64,000 nt of DNA, from the NCBI RefSeq assembly GCF_950295315.1, contig NC_080165.1:8434417-8498416 (forward strand), in the 5' to 3' direction. Position 1 is the stretch's first letter, and each line of letters starts with the position of its first letter. The position numbers were made by a program, and so were the translations under genes. The notes below the pieces were generated by a model. That model did not search any database and had not been told where the DNA came from. It saw only the letters and a list, made by a program, of their open reading frames with translations. Below are positions 1 through 8,250 of this stretch, piece by piece. Source of the stretch: Erinaceus europaeus (taxonomy: Eukaryota; Chordata; Mammalia; Eulipotyphla; Erinaceidae).

Positions 1-20
1 GTGTGTGTGTGTGTATGTGT
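1..20. repeat. (GT)n microsatellite, cut by window edge
   Basis: An alternating GT run with one A interruption opens the window; its left extent is not visible. Confidence 0.9.
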
Positions 21-185
21 ATAAATAATTCTTATTAATGGAAAACAAAGTCTGAAAGAAGCAAATATACAGTTGTAGAGTGTCTGACCTTTTCAGTCCT
101 TGTCCAGTGACCTTATTACTACAATATATTGAACAAAATGTGTCTTCCACAACTTCTCAGATTCAAAAAAAAATAATAATAACCC

Positions 186-342
186 CTGGTTGGGTAGATA
201 GCATAAAGGTTGTGCAAATAGATACTCATGCCTGAGGCTCCAAAGTCCCAGGTTCTATGCCCTAAACTACTATAAGCCAGAGCTGAGCAGTGATTTGGTA
301 AATAAATAATTACATAGATACACAAATAAATAAATAAATACA
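186..342 (+). mobile_element. SINE-C (tRNA-like head), full length
   Basis: The head reads GATAGCATAAAGGTTGTGC, followed by CATGCCTGAGGCTCCAAAGT, a B-box-like AGGTTCTATGCCC, CCAGAGCTGAGCAGTG and an (AAAT)n tail. The same module recurs at 35808, 59670 and, inverted, at 60790. It lies in a GRM1 intron. Confidence 0.8.
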
Positions 343-510
343 TTTCTGAGCATGGAGGCTGATGTATATTGGGGCCTTAAAATACATCAGTTTTGATGCT
401 AGGTATTATTCTGATAGGAATTTAAGTAGTTGTCTTTTTATCTAAGTTTTTTTAATTATCTTTATTTATTTACTGGATGGAGACAGCTAGAAACTGAGAG
501 GGAAGGGGAT

Positions 511-851
511 TGTTGTTAAAATTCGGCCGCTCTTGCCGGGCGGGTAGCTTCACGGGCGGGTAACAGAGACGCAGAGACAACGGCTGGGCAGGGAAGCTGT
601 ATTTCTTTATTCAGGAACAACGATTCATAAACTAAACCAAACTAATCACCAAACAGAATTCTGCTGTCTCTTTGCGGTGGCGCAAGCACTCTCTCTTACT
701 CTGCAACTCTGGAACTTCCCCACTCTGGAACTCTGGAACTCTGGAACTCTGGTGGGGTTCCTTGGGGCGGGGCCAAGCAGGCCCGCGAAACTAACTGGAC
801 TGATCCAATTCTCTTGGCAGGGGAGAACTACCCAATGTAAAGCATACAACA
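511..851 (-). mobile_element. ERV LTR, minus orientation, complete
   Basis: Read on the minus strand it starts TGTTGTATGC and ends TAACAACA, with AATAAAG as poly(A) signal before the GCTTCCCTGCCCAGCCGTTG region. Length is 341 bp. It is the left boundary of the inverted composite and is similar to the LTRs at 1655 and 36735. Confidence 0.85.
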
Positions 852-1068
852 ATTCCCCCTTTTCTTTTTAACCAAATGATTATAGTATCAAGGGTGTAAA
901 TGGCCCCCTCAGGCCTTCCCTTGGCAGCACACTGGTTCTTGTTACTTGCTTACATGTTTCTCCATGTTTGTGCCAATTTCTTTTTTAAAAATGCCTGTAC
1001 GATATATGTTTCTGTTCACCCCACACCCTTGATACTGTAGTCATTTAGTTAAAAAGAAAAGGGGGAAT

Positions 1069-1318
1069 TGTTGTATGCTTTACATTGGGTTGTTCTAGAT
1101 CTCCCCTGCCAAGAGAATTGGATCAGTCCAGTTAGTTTCGCGGGCCTGCTTGGCCCCGCCCCAAGGAACCCCACCAGAGTTCCAGAGTTCCAGAGTTCCA
1201 GAGTTGGGGAGTTCCAGAGTCGCAGAGTAAGAGAGAGTGCTTGCGCCGCAGCAAAGAGACAGCAGAGTTCTGTTTGATGATTAGTTTGGTTTAGTTTATG
1301 AATCGTTGTTCCTGAATA
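1069..1318 (+). mobile_element. ERV LTR, plus orientation, truncated inside the poly(A) signal
   Basis: It starts TGTTGTATGC right after PPT AAAAAGAAAAGGGGG (1051-1065). Homology to the other LTRs stops at CCTGAATA, exactly where they read AATAAAG, so its R/U5 part is absent. Confidence 0.8.
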
Positions 1319-1654
1319 TGCTAATAACAAGTTTTGTTTCATAGTAAGTAAATTGCAGCCAGCTGTCTTTGGGACTCTAGGCCGTTCCCCGCCCCCATGC
1401 AAATGCCCGTCGACGCAAGTACGCCCCCCAGAGGCAAGAAATGTTTTTTTTAAGCTGATAAAGTTTTACCCACAGAGAAAAAAAAATGGCCCCCTCAGGC
1501 CTTCCCTTGGCAGCACACTGGTTCTTGTTACTTGCTTGCGTGTTTCTCCATGTTTGTGCCAGTTTCTTTTTTAAAAATGCCTGTATGATATAGGTTTCTG
1601 TTCACCCCACACCCTTGATACTATAGTCATTTAGTTAAAAAGAAAAGGGGGAAT

Positions 1655-1993
1655 TGTTGAATGCTTTACATTGGGTTCTAGTTCTCCTCCGCCAAGAGAA
1701 TTGGATCAGTCCTGTTAGTTTCGCGGGCCTGCTTGGCCCCACCCCTAGGAACCCCGAGAGAGGGTTCCAAAGTGGCAGAGTTCCAGGGTTCCAGAGTTCA
1801 AGAGTGAGAGAGAGTGCTTGCACCGCAGCAAAGAGACAGCAGAGTTCTGTTTGGTGATTAGTTTGGTTTAGTTTATAAATCGTTGTTCCTGAATAAAGAA
1901 ATACAGCTTCCCTGCCCAGCTGTATGTCTCCGCATCTCTGTTACCCGCCGTGAAGCTAGCCGGGCCAGCTGGAGCCTACGAATGTTAACAACA
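1655..1993 (+). mobile_element. ERV LTR, plus orientation, complete
   Basis: It starts TGTTGAATGC after a PPT and ends GTTAACAACA against the TSD GGGGAT. A poly(A) signal AATAAAG lies at about 1893. Length is 339 bp. Confidence 0.85.
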
Positions 1994-2478
1994 GGGGATG
2001 ATAGAGAGGGAGAGGGGCAGAGACACCTGAAGCCTTGCTTCACCATTTGCAAAGCTTTCCTCCTGCAGGAGAGGACTGGGGGCTTGAACCTGGGTCCTTG
2101 CACATTGTAACATGTGTGCTCAACCAGGTGCGCCACCACCTGGCCCTGAGAAGTTGTTGAAGGCATTTTTTTAATTCATTATACTATAACAATAAGATCA
2201 CCAGACAAGAAGGGGAAGGCAAAACATGGGGTTCGATGTGGACTAGAAGCGGCCTGTTGGAGAAAGAGCAAGGATGGGGAGACTCAATGGGCAAGGTGGA
2301 GGGAGGCCTGGATGGGTAGCTGGAGTGGGATACAGATACTTATCACAGAAGGATAAGAACCTGACCCATGTGGCAACTGTCTTAAAATAATTATTTCCCT
2401 AATGAAAAAAATAATTAAAAAACCTGATATATGCATGTGACCTGTTATCAACACCTAGCAAAAATGAGCTCATATGGG

Positions 2479-2750
2479 TGGTAGCGCAGCGAGTTAAGCG
2501 CACATGGCACTAAGCATAAGGACCAGCTTAAGGATCCCAGTTTGAACCCCCGGCTCCTCACCTACAGGGGAGTCGCTTCACAGGAGGTGAAGCAGGTCTG
2601 CAGGTGTCTATCTTTCCCCCTCTGTCTTCTCCTCCTCTCTCCATTTCTCTCTGTCCTATCTAACAAGGACAATATCAACAACAACAACAACAATAATAAC
2701 TAGAACAACAATAAAAAACAATGGCAACAAAAGGGAAAATAAATTTTTAA
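2479..2750 (+). mobile_element. SINE-A with TSD
   Basis: The head GGTAGCGCAGCGAGTTAAGC, the CACCTACAGGGGAGTCGCTT body and a (CAA)n/(AAT)n tail are present. The flanks AAAATGAGCTCATATGG and AAAATGAACTCATATGG form a TSD with one mismatch. Confidence 0.9.
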
Positions 2751-3288
2751 AAAATGAACTCATATGGGCTAAGTCAACCTGAACAAGGAGAGTCTCTTAT
2801 GCAGAGAGAGATGGTTTCCCATTATAAAATGGGAACAGGTAGGAAAAGCTGTGTGCCATTTGTGGGCTTATACCATGTGTTGGGTATTTATAAATGAAAG
2901 AGTATGAAGGAAGGAGTAAAGGAAAGGAGAGAGGAAAACAAATTTTCCTTTTTTTTATTTTAGCAGAAACTGACAAGGACACTTTCTAACTAATTTCTGA
3001 TGTTTCTTTAAATCCATAGATTCTGCCAAAAGTTTCTGCACAGACTTGGTACTTATATTTGACAAGTCTCCATATGTTATGTTTTCCATCCAAGGATTGA
3101 CTTGGGCTTGCTAAATTTGCTTGACTGAATACTGGTCTTACCGTTGCTAAAAATGACTGTGAACCAAACAGCTTCCCTCTGTTTTTATGCTGTTAGCCAC
3201 TCGCTCATTAGATTGTTTTAAAGGCTTGGGTTATAACACTTAATAAATTAACCTTTCATAAGCATTTAAAATTTTAGAGTTTGGTGAT

Positions 3289-3402
3289 GGGCTGCAGGTG
3301 TCTCTCTGTCTTTCTCCCTCTCTATCATCCTCGTCCCTCTTGATTTTTGGCTGTCTCTATCCACTAAATAAATAAAGATAATATTTTTTAAAAAACATAT
3401 TT
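3289..3402 (+). mobile_element. SINE-B, 5'-truncated
   Basis: Only the 3' half is present: GGGCTGCAGGTGTCTCTCTG through GGCTGTCTCTATCCACTAAA and an A-rich tail. Confidence 0.8.
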
Positions 3403-3791
3403 TTAAGTGTAAGTCATTTACAGTTTACTTAGTTATAAAAATTAGAGACTGGGAGAATGACTATGTAGAAGATGCTACCTTTATTTTTTTCCCCCAAGGA
3501 TTTTCAGTCATTAGTCAGTTACGGTAACTTCAGGATTGGTCAGAGTTACTAAGTGAAGTTTGGTTGTCAACGTGGCTGAACCCACTCAGGGAATCACAGA
3601 ACCATGCTCTAAGTTTGAAAGTCAATCCATGTCAGTACAAGAAGCCACGGAAATTCTAGCTCCGGCCTCTGGGAGACTCTGACATCCTGGCCTGTCAGGT
3701 ATTCCATACTCTGCCCTCCTGTGTTAATGTCAGCATGCTAAGTCTTTTAGGCCATCAAGAAATTTTCTAGTGGCGAAATGTCATCATGTCT

Positions 3792-4040
3792 TGTTTTATT
3801 GTTGTAGTTATTATTATTGTTGTTGTTATTGATGTCGTCATCATTAGGACATAGAGAAATGGAGAGAGGAGGGGAAGACAGAGAGGGGGGAGAAAGATAG
3901 ACACCTGCAGACCTGCTTCACCGCCTGTGAAGTGACTCTCCTGCAGGTGGGGAGCCGGGGGTTCGAACCAGGATCCTTACTCCAGTCCTTGCGCTTTGCA
4001 CCACCTGCGCTTAACCCTCTGCGTTGCCGACTGACTCCCC
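3792..4040 (-). mobile_element. SINE-A
   Basis: The inverted copy has tail GTTTTATTGTTGTAGTTATT at left, then body and a B box (GGTTCGAACC read on either strand); the head ends near GCGTTGCCGACTGACTCCC. Confidence 0.85.
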
Positions 4041-4299
4041 CGGCTTCTTTTACACACTCTGTCTCTCTCCCTCTCTCTATATATATATTTCTCCCCAGAG
4101 GAAATAAATAAATAGAAAATATTTATTTATTATTAAATAATTATGTAAATAAGGAAGCCTAGGCCTGAGTCTAGCTTTAATATTAAAAAAAAGAAAGAAA
4201 AGAAAAAGATAAAAGAAAAATTCAGTGTGTCTACTATTGTGTTGCAGGTTAATTTATTTATTATTAAATAAGTAAATATTTAATTATTTATGAATTTGC

Positions 4300-4428
4300 A
4301 AGTGGTGAAGCAGGGCTGCAGGTGTCTCTCTGTCTCTCTCCTCTATCTCCCTCTTTCTTTTCAATTTCTGGCTGTCTCTATCCAGTAAATAAATGAAGAT
4401 TATAAATAAATGAAGATTATAAATAAAG
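4300..4428 (+). mobile_element. SINE-B, 5'-truncated
   Basis: It begins within the body (AAGTGGTGAAGCAGGGCTGC) and runs to TGGCTGTCTCTATCCAGTAA. The tail unit ATGAAGATTATAAATAA is duplicated. Confidence 0.8.
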
Positions 4429-4528
4429 TTCAGTTCTGGTTTAGAATGGTGTGGCAGATAGATCCTTGGACTTTGGAGTTATTCAGGTGTGAGATTCTCT
4501 TTGCACAACTCTCTCCCCTACCCCCAAT

Positions 4529-4531
<3 letters not shown>

Positions 4532-4572
<41 letters not shown>

Positions 4573-4590
4573 CTCTCTCTCTCTCCTCTT
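4532..4590. repeat. (AT)n followed by (CT)n
   Basis: About 18 AT units are followed by a CT-rich run. It abuts the tail of the SINE-B at 4590. Confidence 0.9.
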
Positions 4591-4805
4591 AGTTTTTTTT
4601 ATCTTTTATTATTTATTGGATAGAGAGAGCCAGAAATTGAGAGGGAACAGGAAATAGAGAGGACGAGAGAGAGAAAAAGAGAGAGAGAGTGCCTTGCTTC
4701 ACCACTCACAAAGCTTTCCCACTACAGCTGGAGACCAGGGCTTAAGCCTGGGTCCTTGTGCCCTGTAACATATGCACTCAGCCAGGTGCGCTACCAGCCG
4801 GCCCT
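4590..4805 (-). mobile_element. SINE-B
   Basis: It runs from the tail ATTATTTATTGGATAGAGAG through the body ACCACTCACAAAGCTTTCCC to the head CAGGTGCGCTACCAGCCGGCCC, all inverted. Confidence 0.85.
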
Positions 4806-5125
4806 GATACATCTTTTTCTAAAACGAAGAAAACATACTGGCAAACACACTTTTTTTTAAAACGGATGATCAAGTTACATTACAGCAGGGTACCCAAATG
4901 CATGACAAACCTCTTCCATATTTAGATTTCATAACCACAGAAGTCACTTTTATCCAAATTCTCTGTGTTTAAGCACCATGGCACAATGATGCCTCTTCAC
5001 GGAGACGGCCCAGGCTGTGGTTTATGAGCTCCACTTGCCAAACACATCATTTGTTGAACGTCAGCTACTGTGGATAGTGAAATTTGTAGTTTTTGCATTG
5101 TTAAAGTGATTAATAAATTTCCCTT

Positions 5126-5347
5126 GGGACTAGGGGGTGGCACACCGGGTTGAGCGCACGTACTGTAATGCTCAAGGGCCCAGGTTCGAGCCCCCAGTCC
5201 CCACCTGCAGGGGGAAAGCTCTGTGAGTGGTGAAGCAGTGCTGCAGGTGTCTCTGTGTCTCTCCCTCTCTACTGCCCCCTTCCCTCTCGAATTCTGGTTC
5301 TGTCTATCCAATAAAGAAAGAAAGAAAATAAAAGTTAAAAAAAAATA
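5126..5347 (+). mobile_element. SINE-B, full length
   Basis: The head GGGTGGCACACCGGGTTGAG is followed by a B box AGGTTCGAGCCC, the body and TCTGTCTATCCAATAAAG with a poly(A)-like tail. Confidence 0.9.
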
Positions 5348-5417
5348 GATTTGGCTCTGAAGGTCTCAGCAGATGAAGCCTAGGCCTGAGTCTAGTTTTA
5401 ATAATAAGAAAGAAAGA

Positions 5418-5705
5418 GGGAGTCGGGCAGTAGCGCAGCGGGCTAAGCACAGGTGGCGCAAAGCACAAGGACCGGCATAAGGATCCCGGTTCGAACCCCG
5501 GCTCCCCACCTGCAGGGGAGTCGCTTCACAGGCGGTGAAGCAGGTCTGCAGGTGTCTGTCTTTCTCTCCTCCTCTCTGTCTTCCCCTCCTCTCTCCATTT
5601 CTCTCTGTCCTATCCAACAACAACAACAACAATAATAACTACAACAATAAAACAACAAGGGCAACAAAAGGGAATAAATAAATAAAATAAATATTAAAAA
5701 AAAAA
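5418..5705 (+). mobile_element. SINE-A, near-consensus
   Basis: The head GTAGCGCAGCGGGCTAAGCA, a B box GGTTCGAACCC, and a long (CAA)n and GGGCAACAAAAGGGAATAAA tail are well conserved, indicating a relatively young copy. Confidence 0.9.
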
Positions 5706-6533
5706 TTTTCAAAGTCGTGCCTTTCCTCTCCAGCATGTGTAAGCCTCAACCTGAAACAGTTGGAATGGGAAGGGACATAGACAGCTCTTTCAATATCTCT
5801 TTCTCCCACCTCTTCCAAATTGTTGCCCCTCTGCCTACTTTGATAAAAAGATAAGAACCTTTGACTTGCCTGAAATGGTTTTGGTTTTCTTCTGATTAAC
5901 ACTGGAGGAGCGTCCCCAAAATCCTGGGCTAGATGTCCCAGTACTGCTCCACTGGACGCGTTTGTGAGTTGCTGGGGTGGGGGGAGGAATCACTCTAGGA
6001 TACTGTGGGACTGAAGGGCTCAGAATCAACAGAGATTCACCCCAACTCAGCCGACCTCATCTACCGCTGGGCAGTGCCTGCTCGGCTTCATCTTCACCTT
6101 GGGCATCTTGTTTCTGGAAACCTTTTTGTAAAAGTAGTCCTCAAATCTGGAGTAACAACCAAGTCTCTTAATTCGCCGCCTTCTAAAAAAGTCGCTCAAC
6201 TCATACAAAACCTTTGGATCCCCATTACAGCAAGTGATGCAAGTCTTACTGCCCGTGGCTGTCAAACCAGCCTCGTTATGTCTGCCCCATGTTCGTCTAG
6301 ATCATCCTGTGTGTTTTAGATGAAAATACCCAATCACCCAGGGCAGTGAAACGCTCTCTTTTTCTGATAGTTTTCTCTGGTCTCTAGAGAGAATACCAAT
6401 ACTCCTTCTCTCCATCATTAGACCCAGTTCATCTTGCAAAGCTCAAAATATAAATGTGACTATGTTTGGAACAATAGCAGTACTTTTAATACAGTGTGGA
6501 AGGAGATTAACCATGCAATTGAAAGTCCTGGTC
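5706..6533. other. Intronic sequence without recognised repeat; small minus-strand ORF
   Basis: No repeat is identified here. A 72-codon minus-strand ORF (6047-6265) rich in K/R and with CITCC near its start gave no recognisable family. No splice context or poly(A) was established, so it is not called a gene. Confidence 0.5.
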
Positions 6534-6835
6534 AAGGTGGCTGGGTGGTGACACACGTGGTTAAGCACACACAGTACTAAGTGCAAGGACCAGTGCAAGG
6601 AGACGGGTTCCAGCACTCACTCCACTTGCAAGGGGGAAGCTTTGCAAACGGCAAAGCAGGTCTGTAGTTATCTACCTTCTTCTCTTTCAAATCTCCCCTT
6701 CTTCTCTCAATGTCTCTCTGTCTTACCCAAACCAATGGAAAAAATGGCCTCCAGCCTCCAGAGGCAGTGGATTCATACTGCTGTTGCACTGAGGCCTATT
6801 GATCACCCTGGAGGAAAAAAAAATAATACTAATAA
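6534..6835 (+). mobile_element. SINE-A, long form, diverged
   Basis: The head GGTGACACACGTGGTTAAGC and body are followed by the extra 3' module GGCAGTGGATTCATACTGC..CACCCTGGAGG and a poly(A) tail. The same module occurs at 28760, 51620 and 51970. Confidence 0.8.
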
Positions 6836-7084
6836 ATATCAGTCTGTGGACTGTGGTTTTAAAAAAAAGAAAAGAAATCCTGATCATGGATATCAGTCTT
6901 TGAATGCTTCTTTAGGAGGCCTGTGGGTGAGGTGATTTGGCCTGTACCCGTGTGGGTGCCCATGGACTGAGTCTAGTTTCACCAGGACTAAGAAATAAAA
7001 GGTGTGACAAGAGTGGAGGGAGGTAGATGGTTTGGGGACACGCACTACATGTAAAGCATCTCACGCTTGTAAAAAGGCCTTATC

Positions 7085-7300
7085 GGGGGCCAGGCCGTGG
7101 TGCACCAGGTTAAGCACCAGTGCTCAAGGACCCAAGTTCAAGCCCCCAATTTCCACCTGCAGGGGGAAAGCCTCATGAGTGGTGAAGCAGGGCTGTAGGT
7201 GTCTCTCTGTCTCTCTCTCTCTCTCTCCCTCTCCCCTCTCAATTTTTCTCTGTCTCTATATCTATATATCTATCTAGATATATAGATATATAGAGAGCCT
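7085..7300 (+). mobile_element. SINE-B with (TATC)n-like tail
   Basis: The head is GGCCGTGGTGCACCAGGTTA and the body CCCACCTGCAGGGGGAAAGC is intact in form. The tail has become a TATC/TAGA simple repeat (7258-7295). Confidence 0.85.
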
Positions 7301-7539
7301 CTTGAGGTGAAAGAATGAATGCACTCCACCGATAAATAGCTTCCAGAAATAAATCTCACAATCAGAACGAAGCAGGCAGTGCAAGGAAGACAGACAATAC
7401 AGAGGGGGAGATGATTTATACAAAGAAGGAATTCTAGAAGGCTCAGGAGCCAGGCCAGGCCCTGCCCAGGCCCAGGCACCACCTGAGTGGCGAGACTGCC
7501 ATCTTTGTCCACATGTATAACCACTCACTGGGTGTCTTT

Positions 7540-7556
7540 TTCTTTTCCGTCTTCAG
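7540..7556 (+). promoter_or_regulatory. GRM1: Splice acceptor of the GRM1 cassette exon
   Basis: A pyrimidine-rich TCTTTTTCTTTTCCGTCTTC tract ends in AG at 7555-7556. Confidence 0.9.
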
Positions 7557-7641
7557 GAAGAGGCAGCCAGAATATTCGCTCACCAGCCAATGTCCGTCGG
7601 CCCATGAGCAGCTTTGAAAAGCCCCACACTGCAGTGAATGT
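7557..7641 (+). CDS. GRM1: GRM1 cassette exon for the mGluR1b C-terminal tail (coding 7557-7617)
   Basis: This 85-nt exon, when included, ends the receptor with a short tail instead of the long Homer-binding one. The upstream exon (outside the window) must end in AA. AA plus the first G gives Lys, then KRQPEYSLTSQCPSAHEQL and TGA at 7615-7617. This matches the known mGluR1b tail (starting KKRQPE, with SQCPSAH) and its known 85-nt insertion. The exon sits between a strong acceptor (AG 7555-7556) and a consensus donor GTAAGA at 7642. The remaining 24 nt after the stop are untranslated, so the terminal exon becomes 3' UTR in this isoform. mGluR1b lacks the Homer and PDZ ligands and keeps the KRQP-type basic motif known to influence trafficking. 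Three residues (Y, L and E) seem to differ from the rodent/human tail as I remember it. Recognition is from family knowledge, not a search. Confidence 0.93.
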
Positions 7642-7647
7642 GTAAGA
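7642..7647 (+). promoter_or_regulatory. GRM1: Splice donor of the GRM1 cassette exon
   Basis: GTAAGA follows GAATGT directly and gives an exon of exactly 85 nt. Confidence 0.9.
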
Positions 7648-7814
7648 GAAGCTGCATGGAAAATAGAGTGGTTTGCCCTTGCTTTCTCTCTCCTGGGTCT
7701 TCCAACTTTCTAACCCGGAAACAAATGTGCATGCCATCCAGAATGAGGGCCCCTTTCAGACTGCCTCATCTGATTGTCCAGCGTTCTTAAAAGGGCACTG
7801 TCAAGTTTTACAGT

Positions 7815-7860
7815 TTAGTCTTCCCCCCCCCCTTTTTTTTTTGTGTGTGTGTGTGTATTT
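7815..7860. repeat. Poly(C)/poly(T)/(GT)n low-complexity run
   Basis: C9, T9 and a GT run follow one another in the intron 3' of the cassette exon. Confidence 0.85.
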
Positions 7861-8019
7861 TGCTCAAGATGCAACACTTTTGTCGAGTCTGGAGATTCGG
7901 AGATTCACTTTTGTTTGTGACTCCCACGCGTATGCCTGGAAGTGAGTCTCCCCCTTCACAAATGTGTCAGCTTCTCCTTGGCAAACAGAGCGCTTTCTTT
8001 TCTTTTGCCTTTCTTTGTT

Positions 8020-8250
8020 GTCTTTTTTTTTTTTTTTTTGCTGCTGCACAAATGTCACATGAGTCTGTCTGCCTTAAAGCAAATGCTGTCGCCTGAACCC
8101 ATGGCGGCTTCCCGGATGTCGGTCTCTCCCCGAGGATGGCCGCCTGTGCGCATTAAGGCTCTGCTCGGTGCCGCCCGCACTCTGGGGAACACAAAACTAA
8201 AGTTCTGTGAGTCCCACCAAAAAAAAAGAAAAGTGAGCTTTATCAAAAAA
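8020..8250. other. CpG-rich intronic island next to a T17 run
   Basis: About 120 bp (8085-8195) are GC- and CpG-rich amid AT-rich intron. On the minus strand there is GCCGCCATGGG, a perfect Kozak context, opening only a short frame. A T17 run at 8022-8038 would be a poly(A) tail on the minus strand. It could be a retroposed fragment or a conserved element; no family is recognised. Confidence 0.4.

Larger units (their letters stand above)
511..1993. mobile_element. Rearranged class II-like ERV with inverted terminal LTRs and one TSD
   Basis: The insertion is flanked by a perfect 6-bp duplication GGGGAT (505-510 and 1994-1999) inside a SINE-B. Order from left: LTR in minus orientation (511-851); its polypurine tract (PPT, 855-869) and a 24-nt internal stub, also minus; then in plus orientation an internal segment (about 897-1050), PPT (1051-1065) and a truncated LTR (1069-1318); 167 nt of other sequence; a second copy of the internal segment (1486-1636), PPT (1637-1651) and a complete LTR (1655-1993). 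Both outer edges are therefore the same LTR end (..AACAACA), unlike a normal provirus, which has one U3 and one U5 edge. No gag, pol or env coding is visible. A 6-bp TSD is typical of class II (ERVK-like) elements. Confidence 0.8.
446..2148 (-). mobile_element. SINE-B copy split by an ERV-like insertion
   Basis: The tail half (TTAATTATCTTTATTTATTT..ACTGGATGGAGACAGC) lies at 446-510. The body and tRNA-like head (GCTTGAACCTGGGTCCTTGC..GGTGCGCCACCACCTGGCCC) lie at 1994-2148. Between them sits the element at 511-1993, with GGGGAT duplicated on both sides, so the SINE predates the ERV insertion. Confidence 0.85.

Noticed and set aside
677..1402. ORFs with LELWNSGT..GFLGAGPSRPAKL repeated at several places
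   Set aside because: They are translations of the ERV LTR (U3/R) and follow LTR copies on either strand; not a gene.
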